A DNA stretch of 64,000 bases. Source: Alitta virens (taxonomy: Eukaryota > Annelida > Polychaeta > Phyllodocida > Nereididae). The stretch is from contig OW028577.1 of NCBI GenBank assembly GCA_932294295.1, forward strand, positions 3,066,001 through 3,130,000, given 5' to 3'. This document shows, one piece after another, positions 54,066 to 64,000 of this stretch; position 1 is the stretch's first letter, and the number at the start of each line of letters is the position of its first letter. The notes below the pieces were generated by a model, which saw nothing but the letters and a program-made list of their open reading frames with translations, did not search any database and had not been told where the DNA came from. The position numbers and the translations under genes were made by a program.

Positions 54066-55712
54066 TGGTTGACCCATATATTGTCAATCCTCAGAGTGTT
54101 CGTTCGCGATAAAATAGTTAGTTTCATTAAAAACGACCTGTCAAATTGAACCTAGACAACTTCTGCTATATGAAAACTACCTGCCACTAAACAGAACAGT
54201 CTGGCTATAGCTGGCTACTCAAAGCCAGATCTAACAGTACATATTTATGATATAGGTCCTATATTAGATAAATTTCTTACATTTGCCAAGGTTTATATTT
54301 TTCCAGTGAGCCAACTGTAAGCTAGGAGTAGACAGAAGCGGCTTTAACCAGTTACCGCTACAGCCAGGAATAGGTTGCTGCAGCTGTATGGAGTCGACTG
54401 CATTTTATTGTCAATGGTATTTACATTAGCCTATGGCTGTATTTTTTTGCTATGTCATCATCATGGCCAATTGTTATGGTCATCAAAGGGGACTGAAAAA
54501 GACCTTTAATGCCACCTATTGACCAAGTTGTTAAATTAATTTTTATTGACACATTAGTCATGTAAGCTTTTTTGTATTTCAGAATCAAACAGTTTTTAAC
54601 AACAAAAGTGATGAAATAAGTTAACCTCTGAAAACAGGTCACAATTGCATCCTCGGGTTCGTATTGCTGCTTCAGAATAGCACATAGCAAAGGTATTTTA
54701 TTCATTAATGAGAGGTTCATTCTCACATAGAAACTTGGTATTAGGTTTATTTATAAGACTTATGTCACTGTTGTGTTATTTATGCACTGTTCTGAGCTTT
54801 TTTGGATATTATTTATGACCTTTAGTATAGAATCCACCAGTTGGATGGATAATTTATTGCAAATTTTGTGCATCCTCTGCAGAATTGGTGTCAAATTCAA
54901 TATCTCTACAGCTTTTTCATGATGTAATTTAGGACAAATAACTGGCAAGGCTCTTTTCAAGCACCTCTTTATCGATGCTCCTGGAAGATATTAGCAGCAA
55001 ACTGGACTGAAGTTCAAAATAGACATTTGAATATTTTTTTAACTGTTTAGATGGTGTCAGACCGTTTGGGGAAATGCAATCTTGGCCAAGAGTGGCTGCT
55101 ATGGTAGTAATATTTACTGTATAACTAAATTTGCTGAGACAGTGTTTGCTAAATTTAGCACCGCTGGACGCTATCTAAACATATATTGTTTGTATTACAT
55201 ATTTCCCTGAGGTGTGGCACTGTTTACAAGTAATTAATGTATTAAAACGTGCAGGTCATCCTTGTGTATTTATCTGGTTGTAAATCAAGGTAGTAATACA
55301 CATTTTTTGCTTTGGGTCATCACGTCAGCTGCTGTTGCACACTTTAAGGTAAATTTATTTTCCACATGTTTGCATTTAGAGTATTCAGAATTATTATGGA
55401 ATTGTTGAACTGCCATAACTTTGGTATGTTAAGGTTTAGAATATCTGATTACTTAAGGATGGATTCGCTGAAAAATTATAAATCTTTACGCACATAACGT
55501 CACTTATTGGGACAAGGAAGAAACACAACAAACTCTTAAAATAGCAAAGTTACAATTTACAGTATTTCTTTCTTTTTTTGGTTAAGGGTAAATCGAGATA
55601 GTCATTGTGACCTTTGTTGTTTTAATGGCACACTATAATAAATGCTACCGATTTATTATTTATTTATGGTTATAATTTACTGCCTTGAACCCAAATCAGC
55701 TCATTAATTATT
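54066..55712. other. no gene recognised
   Basis: AT-rich; short frames without motifs. Probably intergenic DNA or the upstream intron of the GT92 gene. Confidence 0.55.
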
Positions 55713-57645
55713 AACTTTATACCCTGAGTAATCTGTTTCATGTGCTTAAAAACGACAATGAAGTCAAATAACATACTCCTTTTGTAAATGTGTTCATGCT
55801 TTATGTCCTGAGTAATCTGTTTCATGTGATAAAAAATGATAATGAAGTCAAATAACATACTCCTTTTGTAAATGTGTTCATGCTTTATGTCCTGAGTAAT
55901 CTGTTTCATGTGCTTAAAAACGACAATGAAGTCAAATAACATACTCCTTTTGTAAATGTGTTCATGCTTTATGTCCTGAGTAATCTGTTTCATGTGATAA
56001 AAAATGATAATGAAGTCAAATAACATACTCCTTTTGTAAATGTGTTCATGCTTTATGTCCTGAGTAATCTGTTTCATGTGATAAAAAATGATAATGAAGT
56101 CAAATAACATACTCCTTTTGTAAATGTGTTCATGCTTTATGTCCTGAGTAATCTGTTTCATGTGCTTAAAAACGACAATGAAGTCAAATAACCTACTCCT
56201 TTTGTAAATGTGTTCATGCTTTATGTCCTGAGTAATCTGTTTCATGTGCTTAAAAACGACAATGAAGTCAAATAACCTACTCTTTTTGTAAATGTGTTCA
56301 TGCTTTATGTCCTGAGTAATCTGTTTCATGTGATAAAAAATGATAATGAAGTCAAATAACATACTCCTTTTGTAAATGTGTTCATGCTTTATGTCCTGAG
56401 TAATCTGTTTCATGTGATAAAAAATGATAATGAAGTCAAATAACATACTCCTTTTGTAAATGTGTTCATGCTTTATGTCCTGAGTAATCTGTTTCATGTG
56501 CTTAAAAATGGTAATGAAGTCAAATAACATACTCCTTTTGTAAATGTGTTCATGCTTTATGTCCTGAGTAATCTGTTTCATGTGCTTAAAAACGACAATG
56601 AAGTCAAATAACCTACTCCTTTTGTAAATGTGTTCATGCTTTATGTCCTGAGTAATCTGTTTCATGTGATAAAAAATGATAATGAAGTCAAATAACATAC
56701 TCCTTTTGTAAATGTGTTCATGCTTTATGTCCTGAGTAATCTGTTTCATGTGCTTAAAAATGGTAATGAAGTCAAATAACATACTCCTTTTGTAAATGTG
56801 TTCATGCTTTATGTCCTGAGTAATCTGTTTCATGTGCTTAAAAATGATAATGAAGTCAAATAACATACTCCTTTTGTAAATGTGTTCATGCTTTATGTCC
56901 TGAGTAATCTGTTTCATGTGCTTAAAAACGACAATGAAGTCAAATAACATACTCCTTTTGTAAATGTGTTCATGCTTTATGTCCTGAGTAATCTGTTTCA
57001 TGTGCTTAAAAACGACAATGAAGTCAAATAACCTACTCCTTTTGTAAATGTGTTCATGCTTTATGTCCTGAGTAATCTGTTTCATGTGATAAAAAATGAT
57101 AATGAAGTCAAATAACATACTCCTTTTGTAAATGTGTTCATGCTTTATGTCCTGAGTAATCTGTTTCATGTGATAAAAAATGATAATGAAGTCAAATAAC
57201 ATACTCCTTTTGTAAATGTGTTCATGCTTTATGTCCTGAGTAATCTGTTTCATGTGCTTAAAAATGGTAATGAAGTCAAATAACATACTCCTTTTGTAAA
57301 TGTGTTCATGCTTTATGTCCTGAGTAATCTGTTTTATGTGCTTAAAAACGACAATGAAGTCAAATAACCTACTCCTTTTGTAAATGTGTTCATGCTTTAT
57401 GTCCTGAGTAATCTGTTTCATGTGATAAAAAATGATAATGAAGTCAAATAACATACTCCTTTTGTAAATGTGTTCATGCTTTATGTCCTGAGTAATCTGT
57501 TTCATGTGCTTAAAAATGGTAATGAAGTCAAATAACATACTCCTTTTGTAAATGTGTTCATGCTTTATGTCCTGAGTAATCTGTTTCATGTGCTTAAAAA
57601 TGGTAATGAAGTCAAATAACATACTCTTTTTGTAAATGTGTTCCA
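55713..57645. repeat. 84-bp minisatellite, 23 units
   Basis: A CATGCTTTATGTCCTGAGTA-type unit repeats 23 times at exactly 84 bp. Variation is concentrated in one window with three main variants (CTTAAAAACGACAATG, GATAAAAAATGATAATG and CTTAAAAATGGTAATG types). Because 84 is divisible by 3 and no unit contains a stop, the minus strand is open for 677 codons, giving a repetitive 28-residue pattern. I regard this as non-coding: it lies in the intron just before the GT92 coding exon, ending about 25 bp before the splice acceptor. Confidence 0.92.
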
Positions 57646-57688
57646 TGTTATGAATTTTTTTTATTTTACAGCATATCAATCTCGGAAC

Positions 57689-59080
57689 ATGAATGCCAAA
57701 CAAGCCACAACTTATTTATGTGCACCACTTCTGCTTCTGCTAGTCATAACATGGGTCATCAAAGATGACCTTCAAAAGACTCCATCCATAAATTTTTTAT
57801 ATGCAAGATTTATGCACGAAAATTCATCCCAAGTAGTTCCAGAAGTTTCAGTACATGCCGATGACAATTTCATTTCAATCAACGGAACAGAGATGTATGT
57901 GAAAATGGCTATATACGACCCAAGAATGAAAAGGCGGCCATTCATTCGGATGTTGGCTATAATGCCTTGGAATCATCCGACTATATATTGCCATGTAAAA
58001 TATGTGAACAACAGTAGACCAGCTGAAAGCATTAAAGCATATGTCAAAATGCAAGAAGTATTTGTTCCGCCCCATTGCAAGTGGTTCACCGCCACGATAG
58101 AGTGCTTGCTAAATGATGATACGAATCCGGTTAAAGTCGCGGTCTCCAAGTCGAAAGCTCCACAGCAGAATGACACATGGCATGATGTGATGATTCCATC
58201 ATACAAACCACCAGCTTCACCGAAGTATGGCATATGTCTAAGCACCTTATTTGATGTGACAGACAACGAAGTCCACAGAATCGTGGAGTGGTTCGAGATG
58301 CAAAAACTTCTGGGAGTAAGCAACATTATGCTGTATGGGGTGAGCAATGTCAGTTTACCAGTTCTTAAAGTCTTGAAACATTTTGAAGATTCTGGGTTTC
58401 TCATTTTCCATCCATGGAAGTTGCCAGTTCCCTCATTAACTAAGAATATCTACAAAGGGAAAGTCCTAGATAAAGTGACAAAGGAAACATTATCCAAAAA
58501 ATCTAAAGTCAGATGTGTCACTTACCATGCTCAGCATCTCAGTTACATGGACTGCCTGTATAGATATGTTGACAACTTCACTTATCTTGCATATATAGAC
58601 ATGGATGAATATATCATTCCGAGTGGAAGTTACAACTGGGAAGCGATGTTCACCAAACTTGCATCAGGGCGGCGGTCTAAATATGTCGCTTCATATTATT
58701 TTAGAGAAGCTTGCTTCGACAGCACTGTCAAACGTTCGAACTACATAAAAGGCCAAAATATGACTGTTTACATTTCTACAAAAGAGGTAATGAGATTACC
58801 TCATCTCAGAACAATAGACAGTGACGGTGCCCATGTTAAATCTGTCATTATACCTAGCAAAGTAATTCACACATATGTTCATACAATTCAAGTAGCACTG
58901 CCTGGATTAATTGAGCGAACTGAAGTTAATCCAAAAATTGGCAGACTCAACCACTACAGAAATCCAGCTGGATATTGCAAGCCAACAACAAATTCAGTGA
59001 TGGATTTTGTAATGTCCAAATATCAACGTGATCTCTTAAGAAATATGGAACTGACACTTCATGAAATAAACAAAAAATGA
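57689..59080 (+). CDS. GT92-family (DUF23) glycosyltransferase
   Basis: A 463-aa type II membrane protein: short cytoplasmic end, signal anchor (about 9-24, YLCAPLLLLLVITWVI), a stem with NSS and NGT glycosylation sites, and a GT92 domain from about 181 (YGICLSTLF). Conserved features include IVEWFEMQKLLGVSNIMLYG, the metal-binding DMDE (304-307) in YIDMDEYIIP, and GRLNHYR near the end. GT92 enzymes transfer galactose in the Golgi (worm GALT-1, plant galactan synthases); the acceptor here is unknown. The whole coding part is one exon after an acceptor TTTTACAG (ends 57671); upstream exons are untranslated or outside view. The frame is intact. Confidence 0.85.
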   Translation: MNAKQATTYLCAPLLLLLVITWVIKDDLQKTPSINFLYARFMHENSSQVVPEVSVHADDNFISINGTEMYVKMAIYDPRMKRRPFIRMLAIMPWNHPTIYCHVKYVNNSRPAESIKAYVKMQEVFVPPHCKWFTATIECLLNDDTNPVKVAVSKSKAPQQNDTWHDVMIPSYKPPASPKYGICLSTLFDVTDNEVHRIVEWFEMQKLLGVSNIMLYGVSNVSLPVLKVLKHFEDSGFLIFHPWKLPVPSLTKNIYKGKVLDKVTKETLSKKSKVRCVTYHAQHLSYMDCLYRYVDNFTYLAYIDMDEYIIPSGSYNWEAMFTKLASGRRSKYVASYYFREACFDSTVKRSNYIKGQNMTVYISTKEVMRLPHLRTIDSDGAHVKSVIIPSKVIHTYVHTIQVALPGLIERTEVNPKIGRLNHYRNPAGYCKPTTNSVMDFVMSKYQRDLLRNMELTLHEINKK

Positions 59081-59846
59081 AGCAATTGTAAAACCACATT
59101 TTCTGTCTCCTCATTCTATGTTAAGGTTATTGAATATTATTAATGTATACATATTTTTAAAGAGGTACTGTGAACACAAAAAAGTTCAAATTAATCTTTT
59201 TAATGCAGTAGAGATGTATAAACATGTACATGAACACTAAGTATAAATGTAATGAATGGTAAAATTTTTATGACAAAACACTGTAAAACATGCTTTTAAG
59301 TTATTACTTACAATTATGTAAAACATAAAAGTTAAGAAAAATCCCAACTGTTTTTTAATTGACATGGGAGATTAGTACTGGTTTTGCTAATTGCCATCTC
59401 CAAACAGATTTTAATTTTTGAAGCGTGTAAAACTGTCTTTTCCACTGGAAATGATATTATTCAATTGGATTGTCCAAAAACAGATTTTCCACTGGAAATG
59501 ATATTGTTCAGTTAGATTGTCCAGGGAAAGATTTTATGACAGTCACATGTAACAAACTATGGTCTTGGTGATTGCTTGACAATCCAAAAGGTCTAGTTAC
59601 TCTAGTTACTCTAGTGGGCTAAGTAACCGACTAAGTTTCTATTGAACATATTATGTGCACTGGCAAATAGTTCATACAAAGGAACTCACAAACTTAAATT
59701 TGGAAATTACTTTTACATTGCAATTTTGCTCATTTAATAATTTCTGAACCTTTCTTCTACCACTGTAATTTCAATTTGCCCATCTGTAATATTTCAGCAC
59801 TCCATGAAAATTTGCATAAACTATCCAGGCTATCACAAACATTCTC
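59081..59846. other. convergent intergenic spacer
   Basis: Lies between the 3' ends of the GT92 and channel genes, which face each other. A roughly 60-bp segment (TTTTCCACTGGAAATGATAT) is repeated at 59438-59525. No gene seen. Confidence 0.6.
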
Positions 59847-61391
59847 CTAACCCTGGAATCCTTCCTTTGGTTTACAATTGCCTGAATCCGTGATTTCAAT
59901 GGCTTTGACTGATGTGCTGTTGTTCTTCCTATTAAGAATTCTTATGAGCAATTCAATAAGTTCAATCACTATGATGACAGTTATTCCTGTCCATAAATTC
60001 AAATTGCCTCCAAGCTGGGACAAAAAATTAACCATCTGTAGCCTGGGTTGGTCTTTCAGATGAAGGTATCGGTAATCTCTGGGGAAGATTGTGTACTTGA
60101 TGAAATTTTTTGATATCAGTTCAAATAGTTTTGTGGCCGATCCATTCACATGAGATGCTTCTTCCAAAGCTGGCTTGAAGTGGCTTTCGTATCGCCTTCC
60201 TTGGATAAAGGCTTCATAAAATGATTTGAGGTTCTGCTCAGATGGCCAAGGAACATTGGACATAATGCCGCTGAAGAGCTTCCTGGAACAAGGCATATGG
60301 CATGATGCAAAGCAGTACTGGAATAAAGAATTTCTCAGTGAACCCGCACAGTTCAGTTCTCGCACCATATCTTCTATAGGTAATTTACTGTCCCCGCAAT
60401 AAGGCAATTCTTTCATCCTGTCCAGTTCATCGAGAAGAGCCAGTGACTGGAGATCTTTACAGGAGCAGTTCTTCGCGACTTCGGTCTCAAGACATAGGCT
60501 TAAACATGTCGTTATTGTCTTCTTGTATGGCATTTTGTACTTCTCACCGTCATATCCTTCATTTCGACAATAACCATAAGGGTCAGGAAGGTTAACTCTT
60601 TCTTGTATTTCGTACTGTATGTTGTTGGATGTCCCTGGACTTAACCACATCTGACCGCTTATTGCTGGCCACAATGTCCGAGCCTCGACTAAAGAAATAA
60701 CCAGCCCTGCGATAGTATCTGGTCCATTCTGTCCCATGCTATTTAAATCGAAGTTATCAATGTAAGAAACAAAAGACCATCCTAGTGCATACTCTGCTGT
60801 GGGATGAATTTTGTAGCAGTTATAATGCTTCGTCGAAATGTGGCGGGTGATGTTAACTTCTCTGCAAGGAACTTGAATTTCCGCTGCACCATCAATGGTC
60901 AATATTTGGCAATCAACGATTATATCTTCAAGAGCATGACCAATGGCTACTACAGCATCCTTGCCAATGTACTGGTAGTACCCTGAAGGAGTCCATAAGT
61001 GGTTTTTTATTGCGATCCGCGTCTCCAGTTCTTCTGCCGAGCAGTTGCTACAGTTTGCAATGGCATCCAAATGAGATTGGAAATCTTTGAGACTCGGTAT
61101 TTTATTTGATGTTTTAGGTGGTAAGCTTGATATTGGCTTCAAATTGCAGAGAATAACATCAGGAGCACTAGGAAAGTCTATCACCAGCTCATTGACTACA
61201 GTGCTTGTTTCATAAGCGAAGTACTGTTTGAAAAGCACCACCGTTTGACGTGTAGCAATTGCAAAAAATACCATCACAGAAATAACCCATATTGTAGTGA
61301 GAATCTTTGAAGTATCCCTTATTGTTTTAGGTATTCCTTTTATGGAGGTTGTCTGGCAAAATCTCCTCAACTCTTCTTTTAACTGTGCCAT
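59847..61391 (-). CDS. DEG/ENaC (amiloride-sensitive) sodium channel subunit
   Basis: A 514-aa channel subunit, single coding exon, from the ATG at 61391, which lies 11 bases past an acceptor (AATTTTAG). First membrane segment at about 29-54. The post-TM1 motif FPSAPDVILCN, the Cys-rich extracellular domain (CRNEGYD, TTCLSLCLETEVAKNCSC, YCFASCHMPCSRKLF) and the pre-TM2 region LSQLGGNLNLW followed by TM2 (about 470-486) are all present. Two sites deviate: the N-terminal gating HG motif is KG (residues 18-19), and the selectivity-filter GxS reads GIT (469-471). Such trimeric cation channels respond to protons, peptides or force; the ligand is unknown. Two pseudogene relatives lie in this window. 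Confidence 0.9.
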   Translation of the reverse strand: MAQLKEELRRFCQTTSIKGIPKTIRDTSKILTTIWVISVMVFFAIATRQTVVLFKQYFAYETSTVVNELVIDFPSAPDVILCNLKPISSLPPKTSNKIPSLKDFQSHLDAIANCSNCSAEELETRIAIKNHLWTPSGYYQYIGKDAVVAIGHALEDIIVDCQILTIDGAAEIQVPCREVNITRHISTKHYNCYKIHPTAEYALGWSFVSYIDNFDLNSMGQNGPDTIAGLVISLVEARTLWPAISGQMWLSPGTSNNIQYEIQERVNLPDPYGYCRNEGYDGEKYKMPYKKTITTCLSLCLETEVAKNCSCKDLQSLALLDELDRMKELPYCGDSKLPIEDMVRELNCAGSLRNSLFQYCFASCHMPCSRKLFSGIMSNVPWPSEQNLKSFYEAFIQGRRYESHFKPALEEASHVNGSATKLFELISKNFIKYTIFPRDYRYLHLKDQPRLQMVNFLSQLGGNLNLWTGITVIIVIELIELLIRILNRKNNSTSVKAIEITDSGNCKPKEGFQG

Positions 61392-62060
61392 TTGTATGTG
61401 TCCTAAAATTATAATATAATCTATAATATAGCAATGGAACTTTAATGTCACATATGCACAACAAAAACAATTTACCACAGATATGAGTCTGTTAAAAAGG
61501 TCCCTTTTAACACTTATTTTTTGTGTGCTAATATTGCTTTCAGTTTGCTCATCATTACTTATTTAGGTTTGCATTCATTTAAACTTTAAAGGTTACTTAC
61601 AGGTCACTGTATAGACTACATTTTGTATCTAAGAAAAAACTATGCAGTACATTTCTTATATCAAACTCAAAATACTTTAATTACAGTTAAAAATTGATTT
61701 ATTTGACAGTTTTGGAATACTCATGATAATTATGCCAAATATTATAATGCTAGTTTGTATTTAATATTTATATCCAGAAGAATGTAAAGCTGATATGATG
61801 GATGTAATTCAAAATACTTACTGGTAATGGAAAGTCCTATTTTCCAGCAGTAGCTCCTAAATGGTGACAAATGTCTCTTTCAGTATTTTGAAGGTTGTAG
61901 AATGCAATTTGTTGTCATAAGATCCATTGCATAAAGCAATTTGTTTCAAAATTGTCAATTAACAAATGCCACCGAGTGTGCTAATGCCAATTATTGACTT
62001 TGATTTTTACTGCTCAGTCAATTGATGAATCGCCACGTCTGAATGTTTTTTTTTTATTAT

Positions 62061-62149
62061 TCCGTGCCTCGACCATTTTCATAGTTGTTTACAAGTCATT
62101 ATACAAAAAAACCTTTTTGAACATTGTGTGTAAATGGTCAAGGCACGGA
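62061..62149. repeat. short inverted repeat
   Basis: TCCGTGCCTCGACCATTT and AAATGGTCAAGGCACGGA form about 18-bp arms with one mismatch, around 53 bases. Possibly a small transposon relic. Confidence 0.55.
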
Positions 62150-62485
62150 CGTGATTTCAGGTAAAGTTTTATTAGTGCATCCAACAAACTGAAAATTTAC
62201 TGTCATAATGTTTTAGGAATGTAGGCCTATTATAACTTATATGCTGATATAATTCTGTCTAAATTAGAGTGTGCATGGAATGCTGGGTGCAGCAAGAGTC
62301 AAATTAAAAACCTCTCAACTATAGAGACCATCAAGACTGCCTCACCATTACTAATGTATCATCCAAAATAAATGTCCACTTGTGTTTTGGTCTTATTTTT
62401 ACATAGAAAACCCCTCTGTGTACAAATGGCGTTCTGTCCTGTCGAGAGATGGAGCTACGACCACACCGGTCTTGCTATTGTTTAA

Positions 62486-62545
62486 TGACGTCATCCAATT
62501 GTAACGTCATCAAATGCACTGATTGACCTTTTGTTGATGACGTCA
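62486..62545. promoter_or_regulatory. cluster of CRE-like sites
   Basis: Two perfect TGACGTCA palindromes (62486-62493, 62538-62545) and TAACGTCA (62502-62509) within 60 bp, about 1.1 kb upstream of the channel ATG. CREB/ATF binding is inferred only from the motif. Confidence 0.4.
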
Positions 62546-64000
62546 TTGACTTCAAGTTCCCTGTCTTTGCAAATGATAATATTTTGCCATTATCTCATCA
62601 TTTATGGCTATTCGTTATGGTCTCAGAGAGAAGCAGCAGAAATTACAATGGACTATATAGCAAAATTGTTGTTATTTGGTTCCCAGAACTGTTTTAATCA
62701 GCTAGATAGTTGGTTTTTGACTTAACTAACATTCCTGTTCATTTGGCCCTGCTCCATGCCATTTATGGAAAAATATGCCAAAAAAAAAAACAAAAAAAAA
62801 AAACAAGTGGATCTTATTATAAATCCCCAACGGTTGTATTATCGAAGTTCGTCTGTGCCGCCACGCTGGGGTGCCAATCACCATGATCACTGGGTCCTGC
62901 CATGGGTTCAAATACAGCCCATGTTGGAAGGTTGCTTCATCTCTCGCCTCATTGCCTTGGCACTATGAGGAGGCCCAAGAATATCAAGGGTTCCTGTTAT
63001 GATATGAGTTTCAATGGCATTGGGGTCCCACTGTAAGATATTCACTCATATGGATTAACTGTAGCTGAAGATCACAAAAACGTTAATTTAGTATTTGTAC
63101 GACTATTTAAAATATTCAGTCAGTTTAGGCCTGCACACATTAGTAATTAGGGTAGGTCGCTTGAGTGAGACAAAAGGGGGGTGGTTCAAATAATGAACGT
63201 TGACAGGTTGGTATCGGTATCGGTCGATACCAGATAGCAGGTATTTTGGGTACACCTTAGTTGTAACCATAGCAATGGAATTTCCCCTATTTGAGTTGCA
63301 GGATTGACCTCATTGGCCAGGGGTAGTGGTCAGGTCATGTCACAGCAGGGTCAACTCATTTAAATATGCCGTTTGGGTCACTGCTGATCAGCTGATTGGC
63401 CAATTTGGGTGTGAATCTCGACTTATTTGCTGGAGCCTGTGCTGGAGTGCACTTACTAAACTTTAGCCTAAACTGGTCCAGAATAATAAAAAAAAGATTA
63501 AAAAAAGTATTAAATGGAAAATAAAGAACAACTGTTCTGATATTGATCGAGAACTGAAAGACAATTATTGTCATTGTGTGAGCTATCATATTTCTAATAT
63601 TGATTGGCAGTCTGCTTCAATATTTGATAACAATTTAGCAATTTGTATTTGGCAAATAAAGTGCAATGTACTTCATAATTCATGAACATAAAGAATCTAT
63701 CAGAGAGGACAAACACACATTTTGTGGCATAGATACACCATGGGACGGCAGTTCTTGCACACCAGATATATTTTCTATACTCCTAATAATTTGGCAAAGT
63801 TTCCATTGACCATATCAAGGACACTTGTGAAATAGTCCATATATACCTAAGTATAGTCCATACAAAGGGAGGCAAATGTACCTGGAATTGTAAAAATTCC
63901 TTCGCCAATAGTGCAGATCTCAAGAATGTTCCTTAAACTGACATTGATTTTCATGTAAGCCTGTAAAAGTGCATGAAATAAAAAATATATATATATAGAA

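Larger units (their letters stand above)
61404..64000. other. upstream region of the channel gene; no coding gene seen
   Basis: AT-rich with poly-A/T runs. Holds a short inverted repeat (62061-62078 and 62132-62149) and a CRE-like cluster. A probable 5' untranslated exon of the channel must lie beyond the acceptor at about 61403, but I cannot place it. Confidence 0.5.

Noticed and set aside
55670..57703. 677-codon open frame on the minus strand
   Set aside because: It exists because the 84-bp repeat unit has no stop in that frame and a period divisible by three. No signal peptide, domain or promoter supports it, and it lies in the intron of the opposite-strand gene.
1..64000. tRNA, rRNA or other structured RNA genes
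   Set aside because: No tRNA B-box with a matching acceptor stem and no rRNA segment was recognised. A covariance-model scan would be decisive.

Overview
This is animal nuclear DNA: AT-rich and repeat-laden, with long introns and no operons outside one element. Its host genes are a DEG/ENaC sodium channel and a GT92-family glycosyltransferase. Relics of BEL/Pao, Ty3/Gypsy-type and LINE retroelements surround them. An aquatic invertebrate is likely, but the species cannot be fixed from the sequence.

Layout. 1-9726: about 2.4 direct copies of a 3,998-bp unit holding broken BEL/Pao integrase pieces. 9727-18640: one copy of a segmental duplication with LINE relics and a DEG/ENaC pseudogene. 18641-22898: no gene recognised. 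22899-53845: the second copy of the duplication, now split by a complete 19,510-bp Polinton/Maverick (23143-42652) and by a 2.3-kb gag-only LTR element (47973-50269). 53846-64000: an 84-bp minisatellite (23 units), a GT92 gene and an intact DEG/ENaC gene.

The Polinton is the centre of interest. It has terminal inverted repeats of about 0.77-0.92 kb and a 6-bp GATGTA target duplication. Its empty site is still visible in sister copies at 3893-3898 and 7891-7896. The right half, all on the minus strand, is the virion and replication block: PC4-like protein, two small conserved proteins, packaging ATPase, major capsid protein, basic protein, minor capsid (penton) protein, integrase with chromodomain, a small membrane protein and a protein-primed DNA polymerase B. 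These genes are compact: several overlap by 4, 8 or 35 bases, and four have a TATA-type box about 33-39 nt upstream of the ATG. No adenain-type protease was found.

The left half is an accessory cargo region: a CARD-only protein, a five-exon type I membrane glycoprotein with a Ser/Thr stalk and a YQRL sorting signal, an uncharacterised 103-aa protein and a RING-like protein. The last two genes each end in the same 51-bp element. It contains a near-perfect histone-mRNA stem-loop (one covarying pair), then ACCA, then a purine-rich CAAAGAGAGC 11 nt downstream, which is the layout of a replication-dependent histone mRNA 3' end. A mobile viral element using histone-type 3' processing for cargo genes, next to AATAAA-type signals for its other genes, is the strongest candidate here for an undescribed system.
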